Source of the DNA: Pigmentiphaga daeguensis
GTDB taxonomy: Bacteria; Pseudomonadota; Gammaproteobacteria; Burkholderiales; Burkholderiaceae_B
DNA: 64,000 bases
Assembly: GCF_039523035.1 (NCBI RefSeq)
Contig: NZ_BAAAEN010000001.1
Span: 62,001-126,000, forward strand
Reading direction: 5' to 3'
Positions 42,599 to 54,367 of this stretch are shown here, in pieces (positions within the stretch are counted from its first letter, which is position 1; each line of letters starts with the position of its first letter). The translations under genes and the position numbers were made by a program. The notes under the pieces were generated by a model. It saw only the letters and a list, made by a program, of their open reading frames with translations. It did no database searches and was not told the DNA's origin.

Positions 42599-43272
42599 TC
42601 ATCGCCCTGTGCGTGGTGGCCACGGTCGCCCTGTATTACCTGAACAAGCTGCTCTATGCCCGCCATCCGCGGCTGTGGACGCATCCCATCCTGCTGACCC
42701 CGCTGGCGCTGCTGGCACTGCTGCTGGCCACCGGCATCTCGCTGGACGAATACACGGCCGACACGCGCGTGCTGCTGTGGTTCCTGGGCCCGGCCACGGT
42801 CGCGTTCGCGGTGCCGATCTACCAGTACCGGCGCCTGATACGGGAGTTGTGGCCGGCGCTGGCCGTAGGCACGGTGGCGGGCGTGACGGCGGCGGTGGCC
42901 AGCTCGTGGTGGCTGGCGCGCGCCTTCCACCTGGCGCCCGAGGTCGCGCGCAGCCTGCTGGTGCGCTCGGTGTCCACGCCATTCGCCATGGCCACGGCCG
43001 ACCGCTTCGGCGGCAACGCCGACCTGGCCGCGATGTTCGTGGTCTTCACCGGACTGGCCGGCATGCTGACCGGGGAACTGATCCTGGCCTTGATGCCGCG
43101 CCGCTCCGGGCTGGCCAGCGGTGCGTCCTACGGCGCGGCGGCCCACGCGCTGGGCACGGCCAAGGCACGGGAGTTGGGGGAGGAGGCGGGCGTCATGGCG
43201 AGCCTGCTGATGATATTCAGCGGCCTGTCGATGGTGCTGCTGGCGCCGGTGCTGGGGGCCTGGCTGGCCTGA
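42595..43272 (+). CDS. cidB: CidB/LrgB-family membrane protein
   Basis: A 225-residue LrgB-family protein with about six membrane segments and the conserved LLVRSVSTPFAMATADRFGG and SGASYGAAAHALGTAKARELGEE near the end. It works with CidA. A strong GC hairpin follows directly. Confidence 0.92.
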   Translation: MIIALCVVATVALYYLNKLLYARHPRLWTHPILLTPLALLALLLATGISLDEYTADTRVLLWFLGPATVAFAVPIYQYRRLIRELWPALAVGTVAGVTAAVASSWWLARAFHLAPEVARSLLVRSVSTPFAMATADRFGGNADLAAMFVVFTGLAGMLTGELILALMPRRSGLASGASYGAAAHALGTAKARELGEEAGVMASLLMIFSGLSMVLLAPVLGAWLA

Positions 43273-43305
43273 GGGCGGCGGCGCGCCGGCAAGGCGCCGC
43301 CGCCC
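43273..43305. terminator. GC hairpin between convergent cidB and GST genes
   Basis: A perfect 12-bp stem GGGCGGCGGCGC / GCGCCGCCGCCC with a 9-base loop. It begins one base after the cidB stop and ends just before the GST stop. No T run, so termination may be Rho-assisted; the position suits a shared terminator. Confidence 0.6.
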
Positions 43306-43310
43306 GGGTG

Positions 43311-44033
43311 TCAGCGCCGCTGGTACTGGGTGGCGCCGAACAGGTTTTCCTTCGCGGTGGCGTCCTGCGGCTTGCGCTGGTCGGCCAGGACCTGGATGCC
43401 GCGCTGCACGGCCGGACGCGCGTGGATCTCGTCGAACCAGCGCTTGACGTTGGGGAAGTCCGCCAGGTCCACGCCCTGGTTGGCATGCGAGCGCGTCCAG
43501 GGCCAGGTGGCCATGTCGGCGATGGTGTAGGCGCGGCCCGCCAGGAAGGCCTGGCGGGACAACTGCTTGTCCATGACGCCGTAAAGCCGCCGGGCTTCGT
43601 TGGTGTAGCGGTTGGTGGCGTATTCGATGCGTTCGGGCGCGTACAGGCGGAAATGGTGGGCCTGGCCGAACATCGGGCCGACGCCGCCCATCTGGAACAT
43701 CAGCCATTGCAGCGTGTTGTAGCGCTCGCGGTCGGTCTTGCCCAGGAACTTGCCGGTCTTGCCGGCCAGGTAGACCAGGATGGCGCCCGACTCGAACAGC
43801 GAGATCGGCTTGCCGTCGGGCCCCTCGGGATCGACGATGGCGGGAATCTTGTTGTTGGGGCTGATGGCCAGGAACTCTTCCTTGAACTGGTCGCCAGCCC
43901 CGATGTTGATGCCCGTCACCTCGTACGGAAGCTTGCACTCCTCGAGCATGATGTGCACTTTGTGGCCATTGGGCGTCGGCCAGGAGTAGACCTGGATGGG
44001 CTGCTGGGCCGGCTTGGCGATCTTGTCGGTCAT
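43311..44033 (-). CDS. Glutathione S-transferase family protein (YghU/YfcG-like)
   Basis: A 240-residue GST. The thioredoxin-like N-terminal half contains VYSWPTPNGHKVHIMLEE, SPNNKIPAIVDPEG and LFESGAILVYLA (glutathione-binding ES motif). The helical C-terminal half has FQMGGVGPMFGQAHHF and TIADMATWPW. The SWPTPNG form is that of the disulphide-reductase GSTs YghU/YfcG. The ATG at 44033 follows a GGAG site. Confidence 0.93.
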   Translation of the reverse strand: MTDKIAKPAQQPIQVYSWPTPNGHKVHIMLEECKLPYEVTGINIGAGDQFKEEFLAISPNNKIPAIVDPEGPDGKPISLFESGAILVYLAGKTGKFLGKTDRERYNTLQWLMFQMGGVGPMFGQAHHFRLYAPERIEYATNRYTNEARRLYGVMDKQLSRQAFLAGRAYTIADMATWPWTRSHANQGVDLADFPNVKRWFDEIHARPAVQRGIQVLADQRKPQDATAKENLFGATQYQRR

Positions 44034-44355
44034 GCGGGACTCCGGAAAGAGGTCGAGTTCGATGCGATTATGCGACAAAGACCATCGCTCGTGGCCGATA
44101 GGCCTCCCTTGCGGCAGGGATACGGACGGCGATCTTTGACCTGGGAGCACAGCAGATGCAACGAATGCGGGCTGGGCAGGGGGCCGACAAAGGAAGATAA
44201 TCCGTGTTTACCCTTGGCCGGAACCGCCTTCCGGCCGCTGGCCGCCAGCGCGCAACGTCCGCTGCGGCGGGACCAGCGACCGGTTCGTCCGGAGGCGCCG
44301 CGTGGCCTCGCGCCCGGTGCCAGGCGCAGTTTTCCTTTGTCTTTCGGCCCATCCC
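44034..44355. other. Gene-free promoter region between GST and symporter genes
   Basis: 322 bp holding the divergent start regions of the GST and symporter genes. No open frame of weight, RNA gene or clear repeat is seen. Confidence 0.4.
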
Positions 44356-45351
44356 ATGACTCGTCCGCGTTTCCTGCCCGACAATTTCACACTCAGCCTG
44401 ATCGTCGTCGTCACCCTTGCCAGCTTCCTGCCATGTTCCGGGCAGACGGCCGTGGTATTCGACTGGGTCACCAATATCGCCATCGGCCTGCTGTTCTTCC
44501 TGCACGGCGCCAAGCTGTCGCGCGAGGCCATCGTCGCGGGCGCCACCCACTGGCGGCTGCATCTGCTGATCTTCGCCTTCACCTTCGTCATGTTCCCCAT
44601 CCTGGGGATGGCGTTCAAGCCGCTCCTGGCGCCGCTGGTCACCCCCGACCTTTACCTGGGCATCCTGTTCCTGTGCGCGCTGCCGGCCACGGTGCAGTCG
44701 GCCATCGCGCTCACGTCCATCGCGCGCGGCAACATCCCGGCGGCCATCTGCAGCGCCTCCGCCTCCAGCCTGCTGGGCATCTTCCTGACGCCCGTGCTGG
44801 TCAAGCTGATGATGAGCACGGCCGGCGAGGCGGCGTTCTCGTTCGACGCGGTGGGCAAGATCCTGGTGCAACTGCTGCTGCCCTTCGTGGTGGGGCAGGT
44901 GATGCGCCGCTGGATAGGCGGGTGGGTCACGCGCCATCGCGCCGTGCTCAAGTACGTCGACCAGGGCTCGATTCTGCTGGTGGTCTACTCGGCCTTCAGC
45001 GAGGCCGTGGTGGGCGGCCTCTGGCACCAGACCTCCACCGCGACGCTGGCCGGCGTGCTGGTGGCGTGCGCGGTGATCCTGGCCGCGGCGCTGCTGGCCA
45101 CGACCTACATCAGCCGGGCGCTGGGCTTCTCGAAAGAGGACGAGATCACCATCGTCTTCTGCGGTTCCAAGAAAAGCCTGGCGACGGGCATTCCCATGGC
45201 CAAGGTGCTGCTGTCCAGCAGCGCGGCGGGCGCCATCGTGCTGCCGCTGATGATCTTCCATCAGATGCAGCTGATGGTGTGCGCGGTGCTGGCGCGCCGC
45301 TACGCCAACCGTCCCGAGGAAGCGCCCGAGGCCAGCCCGCGCGCGGCCTGA
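44356..45351 (+). CDS. Bile acid:sodium symporter family protein (SLC10A7-like)
   Basis: A 331-residue membrane transporter with ten segments in two inverted halves. Marks of the SBF-like group are NIAIGLLFFLHGAKLSREAI, ALPATVQSAIALTSIARGN and FCGSKKSLATGIPMAK. Bacterial substrates are mostly unknown and bile acid is not implied. The start at 44356 lies before the first membrane segment. Confidence 0.9.
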   Translation: MTRPRFLPDNFTLSLIVVVTLASFLPCSGQTAVVFDWVTNIAIGLLFFLHGAKLSREAIVAGATHWRLHLLIFAFTFVMFPILGMAFKPLLAPLVTPDLYLGILFLCALPATVQSAIALTSIARGNIPAAICSASASSLLGIFLTPVLVKLMMSTAGEAAFSFDAVGKILVQLLLPFVVGQVMRRWIGGWVTRHRAVLKYVDQGSILLVVYSAFSEAVVGGLWHQTSTATLAGVLVACAVILAAALLATTYISRALGFSKEDEITIVFCGSKKSLATGIPMAKVLLSSSAAGAIVLPLMIFHQMQLMVCAVLARRYANRPEEAPEASPRAA

Positions 45352-45369
45352 GCGCCGGCGGCGTCCCGC

Positions 45370-46557
45370 TCAGTGGAAATGGGCGGGGCCGGCGTCGGCG
45401 TCGTCGGGCGGCTCGGCATGCACCATTTCACCCAGGGGATTGGGGAAGTAGGGTGCGCCGCAGTCGTCGCAGAATTCCATGGGTAGCAGCCCCTGCAGCT
45501 TGCGCAGGTCGGTCACGCCCAGTTCTCGCAACTGGTCGGCGATCACGTCCATGGCCGGCATGTCGGGATTGTCGTCCTCGCGTCCGAACAGGGGCCAGGC
45601 CGAGCCATAGATGACGTCGTTGCTCTGGCGCTGGGTGAAGCCGATCCGGTATTCCTCGACCTCGGTCTCGCCGCAGGCGGCGATGACCGCGCGCAACTGG
45701 TCGGGCGCGACGCCCAGCGTGGCCTCCAGCCAGGCGACCGAGGCGCGCAGCGACAGCGGCCGCACCCGGCGGTCGGCCTCGCGGTTGTTGACGTAATAGG
45801 CGTCGGGCAGCAGGCATTCGAAACCGCACCCGGGCAGCAGGTCGGCGAACAGCGGCGCGGCCTGCGCCTCCCATTGCGCCAGGCAGCTTTCGCGCGTGTG
45901 CTCGGGCTTGCCGGGGTTCTCCTGCCAGCGGAATACCGGCGCGCCGCGCGGCACGGCTACGGCCGCGACCACGTAGCGCGTGTCGGCCAGCAGGTTCGCG
46001 ACTTCGGTGTCGGTGGCGGGCATGCGCGGCAGCGTCAGCCCCAGCGCCTGGGCGCCCAGGCGGCTCAGCCACAGCCGGGTGGCGCTGAACGAACGCGGCA
46101 TCTGGTCCACGCTGTAGAGCTCCGGGGCCAGCGCCAGGCGCGCGTCGGCCGCCAGGATGTGGCCATGCAGCTGGGCTTTCAGCGCGTCCAGCAGGCCGAT
46201 GCGTATCGGCCCGTAGGGGATGCTGAAACGGGTCCAGGCCACCACCGGCGCGACCACCAGCAGCACGTCGTGGTCCACCCCTTCCTTCTGCAGCGTCAGC
46301 GATTCCGACAGGGTCTCGGCCTGCTCGACCAGGATCTCGTAGGCGCCGGCGTTGCGCTGGTACAGGACCTCGAGCGCGGCCTCGATGGTCGCGTCCTGGC
46401 CGCCATGCATGAGCTTTTCCAACAGCGCGCCCAGTTCTCCTTCCCAGTAGCGGTCTTCGACCCGGCTGCCCGAGCCGTTGAGCGACAGGGACAGCGAAAC
46501 GAGTTTTTCGGCATCGCGATTGAGGCGGGACGAGGAGGTGCTGCGGGAACGGGGCAT
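45370..46557 (-). CDS. DUF2863-family protein
   Basis: A 395-residue protein typical of betaproteobacteria, function unknown. Near the C-terminus EFCDDCGAPYFPNPLGEMVH carries a C-x-x-C motif that suggests a small metal knuckle. The rest is a mixed fold with GVDHDVLLVVAPVVAWTRFSIPYG. It converges with the symporter gene and stands as its own unit. Confidence 0.8.
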   Translation of the reverse strand: MPRSRSTSSSRLNRDAEKLVSLSLSLNGSGSRVEDRYWEGELGALLEKLMHGGQDATIEAALEVLYQRNAGAYEILVEQAETLSESLTLQKEGVDHDVLLVVAPVVAWTRFSIPYGPIRIGLLDALKAQLHGHILAADARLALAPELYSVDQMPRSFSATRLWLSRLGAQALGLTLPRMPATDTEVANLLADTRYVVAAVAVPRGAPVFRWQENPGKPEHTRESCLAQWEAQAAPLFADLLPGCGFECLLPDAYYVNNREADRRVRPLSLRASVAWLEATLGVAPDQLRAVIAACGETEVEEYRIGFTQRQSNDVIYGSAWPLFGREDDNPDMPAMDVIADQLRELGVTDLRKLQGLLPMEFCDDCGAPYFPNPLGEMVHAEPPDDADAGPAHFH

Positions 46558-46600
46558 GGAGGGGTCGCGGCTGACGGAATGATTGTTCGAGTCCGCTAGT

Positions 46601-47512
46601 TTATCTCCCTGGCGCCGGGTGGGTACGCAGACGCGGTCCCGCGGCCAGCAATTGGCTGGGTACCTCGCGCGCCACCAGGCGGGGCAGGGTGGCCACGATG
46701 TCCATCAGGGGTGCCAGCGAGACGCCGGTGTCCACGCCCATGCAATCGAACATGTGGACGAGTTCCTCGGTGCTGACGTTGCCGCTGGCGCCGGGCGCGT
46801 AGGGGCAGCCGCCCAGGCCGCCCACGGCGGCGTCGAAGCGCCGCATGCCCGCCTGCCAGGCCGCCAGCGCGTTGGCCAGGGCCATGCCGCGGGTGTTGTG
46901 CAGGTGCAGGGTCAACGGGGCCGAGGCGGGCAGGGCGGCGGCCAGCGATGCGGACAGGTCGGCCACCTGCGTGGGGTAGGCCATGCCGGTGGTGTCGCAC
47001 AGCGTGATGCCGGCGGCGCCGGCCCCGGCGAAAAGCCGTGCCAGCCGCTCGACCTCGGATGGCGCGATGTCGCCTTCGAACGGACAGCCGAAGGTGGTGG
47101 ACAGCGAGACGTTGCAGGGCACGCCGGCCTGGCCCGCGCGCTCGAGCATGGCCAGGAGCTGGGCCGTGGATTGCTCGCGCGTCATGCGCAGGTTGGCCTG
47201 GTTGTGGGTCTCGCTGACCGACATCACCAGGTTCAGCTCGTCGGCGCCGCTGTCCAGCGCGCGCTCCATGCCGCGCAGGTTGGGCACCAGGCAGGTGTAG
47301 ACCACCCCGGGCCGGCGGCGGATGCGCTGCATGACCGCCTCGGCGTCGGCCAGCGCCGGAATGGCACGGGCCGAGGTGAAGCTGGTGACTTCGATGCGGG
47401 CGAAGCCACAGTCCGACAGCGCATCGACCAGCGCCACCTTGTCGTCGGTGGCGACGAAGGCCGGTTCGATCTGCAGCCCGTCGCGCGGCCCGACCTCGTT
47501 GATCTCGATCAT
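46601..47512 (-). CDS. Hydroxymethylglutaryl-CoA lyase family protein
   Basis: A 303-residue TIM-barrel lyase. Family motifs are NEVGPRDGLQIEP at the start, the metal-binding HLHNTRGMALANALAA, and the active-site loop GGLGGCPYAPGASGNV with the catalytic Cys. It may split HMG-CoA to acetoacetate and acetyl-CoA (leucine breakdown), or act on a relative such as citramalyl-CoA. It starts inside the end of the upstream CoA-transferase gene (4-bp overlap), so the pair probably acts on one pathway: the transferase makes the CoA thioester, the lyase cleaves it. Confidence 0.87.
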   Translation of the reverse strand: MIEINEVGPRDGLQIEPAFVATDDKVALVDALSDCGFARIEVTSFTSARAIPALADAEAVMQRIRRRPGVVYTCLVPNLRGMERALDSGADELNLVMSVSETHNQANLRMTREQSTAQLLAMLERAGQAGVPCNVSLSTTFGCPFEGDIAPSEVERLARLFAGAGAAGITLCDTTGMAYPTQVADLSASLAAALPASAPLTLHLHNTRGMALANALAAWQAGMRRFDAAVGGLGGCPYAPGASGNVSTEELVHMFDCMGVDTGVSLAPLMDIVATLPRLVAREVPSQLLAAGPRLRTHPAPGR

Positions 47513-48705
47513 GCGATCACTCCCTTGCCGCGCAGCGTCCGCAGCGTCTCGTCGTCCAGGCCCACGCCGCGCAGCACCGCGTCGGTGTGTTCGCCCAGGG
47601 TCGGCGCGCGGTGGCGGATGGCGCCCGGATTCGTGGACAGCTTGGGCACGATGCCGGGCATCTCGACCTTCAGGCCGTTGGCCGAGGTGACCTCGTGGAT
47701 CATCTCGCGGGCGCGGTAGTGAGGGTCCTGGGCGATGTCGCGAGCGTTATAGATGCGCCCGGCGGGCACGTCGGCCTCGCGCAGGGCCGCCAGCACGGCG
47801 CCGCTGTCCAGCGTGCGGGTCCAGGCGCCGATGGCCTCGTCCAGTTCCTCCGCGCGCTGCGCGCGGCCGTCGTTGCGGGCGAGGCCGGGATCGTCGGCCA
47901 GGTCGTCGCGTCCCATGCGCCGCATCAGGCGCACGAAGATACCGTCGCCGTTGCCGGCGATCAGCACGTATTCGCCGTCGGCGCACGGATAGGCGTTCGA
48001 GGGCGCGATGCCGGGCAGGGCGCCGCCGGCCGGCTGGCGCACGGCACCGAACACCGAATACTCGGGCAGCAGGCTTTCGCTCAGGTTGAACACGCTTTCG
48101 TACAACGCGGTGTCGATCATCTGTCCTTGGCCGCCGCGCGCGTCGCGGTCGTACAGCGCCAGCAGCACGCCCATCGCGCCGTGCAGGCCTGCGATGGTGT
48201 CGCCCAGCGACAGGCCCGCGCGTACCGGCGGGCGGCCAGGCTCGCCGGTCAGGTAGCGCAGGCCCGCCATGGCTTCGCCTATCGCGGCGAAACCCGGTTC
48301 GTCGCGCTTGGTGCCGGTCTGCCCGTAGCCCGAGACGCGCAGCATGATCAGGCGGGGATTCAAGGCGTGCAGGGCTTCCCAGGACAGGCCCCATTTTTCC
48401 ATGGCGCCGGGGCGGAAGTTCTCGATCAGCACGTCGGCTTGCGCGGCCAGCTTGCGCACCAGTTCCTGCCCGTCGGGCTGGCGCAGGTCCACGCATACCG
48501 ATTGCTTGTTGCGCGACTGGGCTTCCCACCAGACCGAGGTGCCCTCGTGGAGCATGCGCCACTTGCGCAGCGGATCGCCCTGGCCGGGCGGTTCGATCTT
48601 GATGATTTCGGCGCCGAAATCGGCCAGGGTCTTGGCGGCGAACGGGCCGGCGATCAGCTGGCCCAGTTCCAGGATGCGGATGCCTTCGAGGATTTGCCGT
48701 GGCAT
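47509..48705 (-). CDS. CaiB/BaiF family CoA-transferase
   Basis: A 398-residue type III CoA-transferase. Features are ILEGIRILELGQLIAGPFAAKTLADFGAEIIKIEPPGQGD, RNKQSVCVDLRQPDGQEL, and the putative catalytic Asp in GLSLGDTIAGLHGAMGVLLAL. It moves CoA between carboxylates, often dicarboxylates such as itaconate, citramalate or HMG. The ATG at 48705 begins the conserved core; the longer frame to 48882 is not supported. First gene of the pair with the lyase. Confidence 0.92.
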   Translation of the reverse strand: MPRQILEGIRILELGQLIAGPFAAKTLADFGAEIIKIEPPGQGDPLRKWRMLHEGTSVWWEAQSRNKQSVCVDLRQPDGQELVRKLAAQADVLIENFRPGAMEKWGLSWEALHALNPRLIMLRVSGYGQTGTKRDEPGFAAIGEAMAGLRYLTGEPGRPPVRAGLSLGDTIAGLHGAMGVLLALYDRDARGGQGQMIDTALYESVFNLSESLLPEYSVFGAVRQPAGGALPGIAPSNAYPCADGEYVLIAGNGDGIFVRLMRRMGRDDLADDPGLARNDGRAQRAEELDEAIGAWTRTLDSGAVLAALREADVPAGRIYNARDIAQDPHYRAREMIHEVTSANGLKVEMPGIVPKLSTNPGAIRHRAPTLGEHTDAVLRGVGLDDETLRTLRGKGVIA

Positions 48706-48817
48706 GGGAGTCTCGCGGGGAAATATCTTGGCGACAGTGTGACCCGAAACCCGCAACGGAGGAAATGGGCGATCGGGCAAGCGGGGTTTGCCGGAACGCG
48801 AAAGCCGGCCGGTGGCG

Positions 48818-49726
48818 TCAGGCCGGCGTGGCGGCGGCCCGCAGGTGCGACACCAGCAGCCGTGCCGGCGCCGCCAGCGCATCGGGCGCGCGCACGCCCA
48901 GCAGCAGGCTGCGCCTGGCCCAGTCGTCTTCCAGCGCGACCAGCTTCAGGTGCATGGATTTCGCGTGCGGAGCCGCCGCGAGGCGCGGCAGTATCCCCAC
49001 GCCCATGCCGGTCGAGACCATCCTGCAGATGGCATCGAAGCTGCGCACCTGGATGCGCAGCCGGATGGGGCGGTCCAGCCGGCTGCTTTCCTCCCTTATC
49101 CGGCTGGCGAGCGAGGTCGCATCCGGCAGGCTGACGTAGTCGCAGTCCAGCGTGTCGCGAAAGGCCACGGCGCGCCGGGACGCCAGGGCGTGCGCGCGCG
49201 GCGCGATCAGCACCAGCTCGTCCTCGCGGTAGCGGTAGGTCGTCAGGCCCTGGGCGGGCGTGCGGTCGGCGAACACGCCGATGTCGGCGCGGTTCTCGTT
49301 CACCGCGGCCACGATGTCCGCGCTGTTCTGCTCCTCCAGCTCGATGCGGATGCCGGGATGGCCGGCCATGAATGCCGACAGGTCTTCCGGCAGGAACTGC
49401 GTGATGGACGAGGTGTTGGCGGCGATGCGGACCTGGCCCACGGCGCCGCTGGCGTAGTCGGACATACGGCCGGCCAGTTGCTCCACGTCCTGCAGGATGC
49501 GCAGCGCATGCCGCAGGCAGGCCCGTCCGGCCTCGGTCAGTTCGACGCCCGAGGCCCGCCGGTACAGCAAGGGCGTGCGGACCGCGTCTTCCAGGTCGGC
49601 GATGCGCCGGCTGGCCGCGCCCACGGCCAGCCGGGCCTGGCGGGCGCCGGCCGAGATGCTGCCGTGGCGGGCGACGGCCACGAATAGCGACAGCGTCACC
49701 AGGTCGAAGCGCGAAAGGTTGATCAA
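48818..49726 (-). CDS. LysR-family transcriptional regulator
   Basis: A 302-residue LysR protein. The HTH lies at about 1-60 (LVTLSLFVAVARHGSISAGA; RLAVGAASRRIADLED). The start is proposed as TTG at 49726, which has a GGAG site just upstream; a farther TTG (49780) lacks one. It stands upstream of the CoA-transferase/lyase pair on the same strand (112 bp), so that pair is its best target. It follows acnA but is not obviously its regulator. Confidence 0.82.
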   Translation of the reverse strand: MINLSRFDLVTLSLFVAVARHGSISAGARQARLAVGAASRRIADLEDAVRTPLLYRRASGVELTEAGRACLRHALRILQDVEQLAGRMSDYASGAVGQVRIAANTSSITQFLPEDLSAFMAGHPGIRIELEEQNSADIVAAVNENRADIGVFADRTPAQGLTTYRYREDELVLIAPRAHALASRRAVAFRDTLDCDYVSLPDATSLASRIREESSRLDRPIRLRIQVRSFDAICRMVSTGMGVGILPRLAAAPHAKSMHLKLVALEDDWARRSLLLGVRAPDALAAPARLLVSHLRAAATPA

Positions 49727-49748
49727 GCGTGGGCTCCGCGGATGTGGC

Positions 49749-49791
49749 AAGGCCTGCGCCAGATGCCGGGGGCACCGCAAGCGCAGGCCTT
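49749..49791 (-). terminator. Hairpin downstream of acnA
   Basis: AAGGCCTGCGC (49749-49759) and GCGCAGGCCTT (49781-49791) form an 11-bp stem; the loop itself contains TGCC...GGCA. It lies 28 bp past the acnA stop, so it probably ends acnA transcription, although there is no clean T run. Confidence 0.55.
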
Positions 49792-49818
49792 GGAGGCGGC
49801 CGCCGGGGCCGGCCGGCT

Positions 49819-52521
<2,703 letters not shown>

Positions 52522-52611
52522 GATGGGCTCCGAAGGAAAACCGGTTAAATCTACCACTTATGTTGCGTCGTTGCGATGTAGGGGAGGATGACTTTCTATA
52601 AGGGTAGGTCC

Positions 52612-52638
52612 TATGTCTTATATAAGATATAAGACATA
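52612..52638. promoter_or_regulatory. 27-bp palindromic operator upstream of acnA
   Basis: Arms TATGTCTTATAT (52612-52623) and ATATAAGACATA (52627-52638) form a perfect 12-bp inverted repeat around AAG. It lies about 90 bp before acnA and 140 bp before the divergent lipoprotein gene. The symmetric CTTATAT/ATATAAG form fits a GntR-type dimer. The regulator is not in the window. Confidence 0.7.
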
Positions 52639-52777
52639 AAAATGCAAGTGATGATTTGGACTACCGGTGGAGGTTTGGTTCTTGAGGCGGCCGGGGGCCG
52701 CAAGCAGGCCTGCACCGAGGCCGCTCTCCGCTATGCTTGAGCATTCACTTCCACAACAATAATGAAGGGGGAAGTTC

Positions 52778-53260
52778 ATGAAACGTCTGGGAATGGTGAT
52801 TCTGGCCGGCGCGCTGGCAGGCTGTGCCACGAATCCTAGGGTGTCCGGGGGTGCGCTGGCGCCGCACCTGGAAAATTGCAAGGGCGTCAGCGAGCAGGAG
52901 ATCGCCGGCTTGTTCGACCGGTGGAACCGCTCGCTGCAGACCGGCGATCCGCATCGGGTGGTGGCGAACTACGCACCGGATTCGGTGCTGCTGCCCACCC
53001 TGTCCAACCAGCCGCGCTATGGCGCAGAGGCCAAGGAAGACTACTTCCATCATTTCCTGGAAGACCGCCCGGCGGGCCGGATCGACGAGCGCCGCATCGC
53101 GCTGGGATGCAATACCGCGGTCGACTCGGGGCTGTACACCTTCACCTTCGCCCGGACGGGGGCCGCGGTCAAGGCGCGCTACACCTATACCTATCGCTGG
53201 GACGGGCGGCAATGGCTGATCACCAGCCATCACTCGTCGGCGATGCCGGAAGGGAAGTAA
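52778..53260 (+). CDS. Lipoprotein with SgcJ/DUF4440-like (NTF2-fold) domain
   Basis: A 160-residue protein with a lipoprotein signal (lipobox LAGC, cut before Cys16). The mature part fits the SnoaL-like SgcJ/EcaC fold: EIAGLFDRWNRSLQTGDPHRVVANYAPDSVLLPT near the start and YTYTYRWDGRQWLITSHHSS at the end. Such domains bind small molecules or assemble complexes; no catalytic residue is evident. GGGGAAG precedes the ATG. Confidence 0.8.
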   Translation: MKRLGMVILAGALAGCATNPRVSGGALAPHLENCKGVSEQEIAGLFDRWNRSLQTGDPHRVVANYAPDSVLLPTLSNQPRYGAEAKEDYFHHFLEDRPAGRIDERRIALGCNTAVDSGLYTFTFARTGAAVKARYTYTYRWDGRQWLITSHHSSAMPEGK

Positions 53261-53332
53261 TGGGCGCCGGGCGGCAGGGCCGCCCGGACGGGTGTTCTAG
53301 AATGGCTTCCATCAAGCCATTGCGAACGATCC

Positions 53333-54367
53333 ATGAGCACTCCCATACGCCTGACGCAGTACAGCCACGGGGCCGGCTGCGGCTGCAAGATATCGCCCAA
53401 GGTCCTGGACGTGATCCTGGCCGGCAGCGGCGCGCAGAATCTCGACCCCCGTTTGTGGGTGGGCAACGCCTCGCGCGACGATGCGGCGGTCTACGCGCTG
53501 GATGACGAGCGCGGCGTGGTGTCGACCACGGATTTCTTCATGCCCATCGTCGACGACCCCTTCGATTTCGGCCGCATCGCCGCCACCAACGCCATCAGCG
53601 ACATCTATGCGATGGGCGGCGATCCGTTGCTGGCCATCGCCATCCTGGGCTGGCCGGTCAATCTGTTGCCGCCCGAAGTGGCGCGCGAGGTGGTGCGCGG
53701 CGGCCGGGCGGCTTGCGACGCCGCGGGTATTCCGCTGGCGGGCGGGCATTCGATCGACGCTCCCGAGCCCATCTTCGGGCTGGCCGTGACCGGCGTGGTG
53801 GACAAGGCCCGGCTCAAGCGCAACGACACCGCCACGGTGGGCTGCAAGCTGTACCTGACGAAGCCGCTGGGCATCGGCATCCTGACCACGGCCGAGAAGA
53901 AGGCCAAGCTGCGCCCCGAAGATGTGAACCTGGCGCGGGACTGGATGTGCACGCTGAACCGGCCCGGCAGCCGTTTCGGCCGGCTGGCCGGCGTCAAGGC
54001 CATGACCGACGTCACCGGTTTCGGGCTGCTGGGCCATCTGGTGGAAATGGCCGACGGCAGCGGCGTCAGCGCCCGGGTCGAGTTCGCCAAGGTGCCGCGC
54101 CTGCCGGGCGTGGAGCACTATCTGGCCGAAGGCTGCGTACCGGGCGGCACGGGCCGCAATTTCGACAGCTATGGCCAGCGCATCGCGCCGCTGGGCCAGG
54201 ATCGCATCGACCTGTTGTGCGATCCGCAGACCAGCGGCGGCCTGCTGGTGGCGGTCGCGCCCGATGGCGAGGAGGAGTTCCTGGCGGCGGCCGCCGAATC
54301 CGGACTGGCGCTCGAGCCCATCGGGGAACTGGTCGAGCGGCGGGACTACGCGGTCGAAGTGGTGTGA
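53333..54367 (+). CDS. selD: Selenide, water dikinase
   Basis: A 344-residue ATP-dependent enzyme that makes selenophosphate. The active Cys16 and Lys19 lie in SHGAGCGCKISPKVL (Cys form, not selenocysteine). The AIR-synthase-like fold is visible in TTDFFMPIVDDPFDFGRIAATNAISDIYAMGG and AGGHSID. It overlaps mnmH by one base, so selenophosphate is probably made for tRNA selenouridine; selA and selB are not in the window. Confidence 0.95.
   Translation: MSTPIRLTQYSHGAGCGCKISPKVLDVILAGSGAQNLDPRLWVGNASRDDAAVYALDDERGVVSTTDFFMPIVDDPFDFGRIAATNAISDIYAMGGDPLLAIAILGWPVNLLPPEVAREVVRGGRAACDAAGIPLAGGHSIDAPEPIFGLAVTGVVDKARLKRNDTATVGCKLYLTKPLGIGILTTAEKKAKLRPEDVNLARDWMCTLNRPGSRFGRLAGVKAMTDVTGFGLLGHLVEMADGSGVSARVEFAKVPRLPGVEHYLAEGCVPGGTGRNFDSYGQRIAPLGQDRIDLLCDPQTSGGLLVAVAPDGEEEFLAAAAESGLALEPIGELVERRDYAVEVV

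Noticed and set aside
42609..45614. 1001-codon open frame on the plus strand over cidB, GST and symporter genes.
   Set aside because: Overlaps three recognised genes in another frame or strand and has no domain resemblance.
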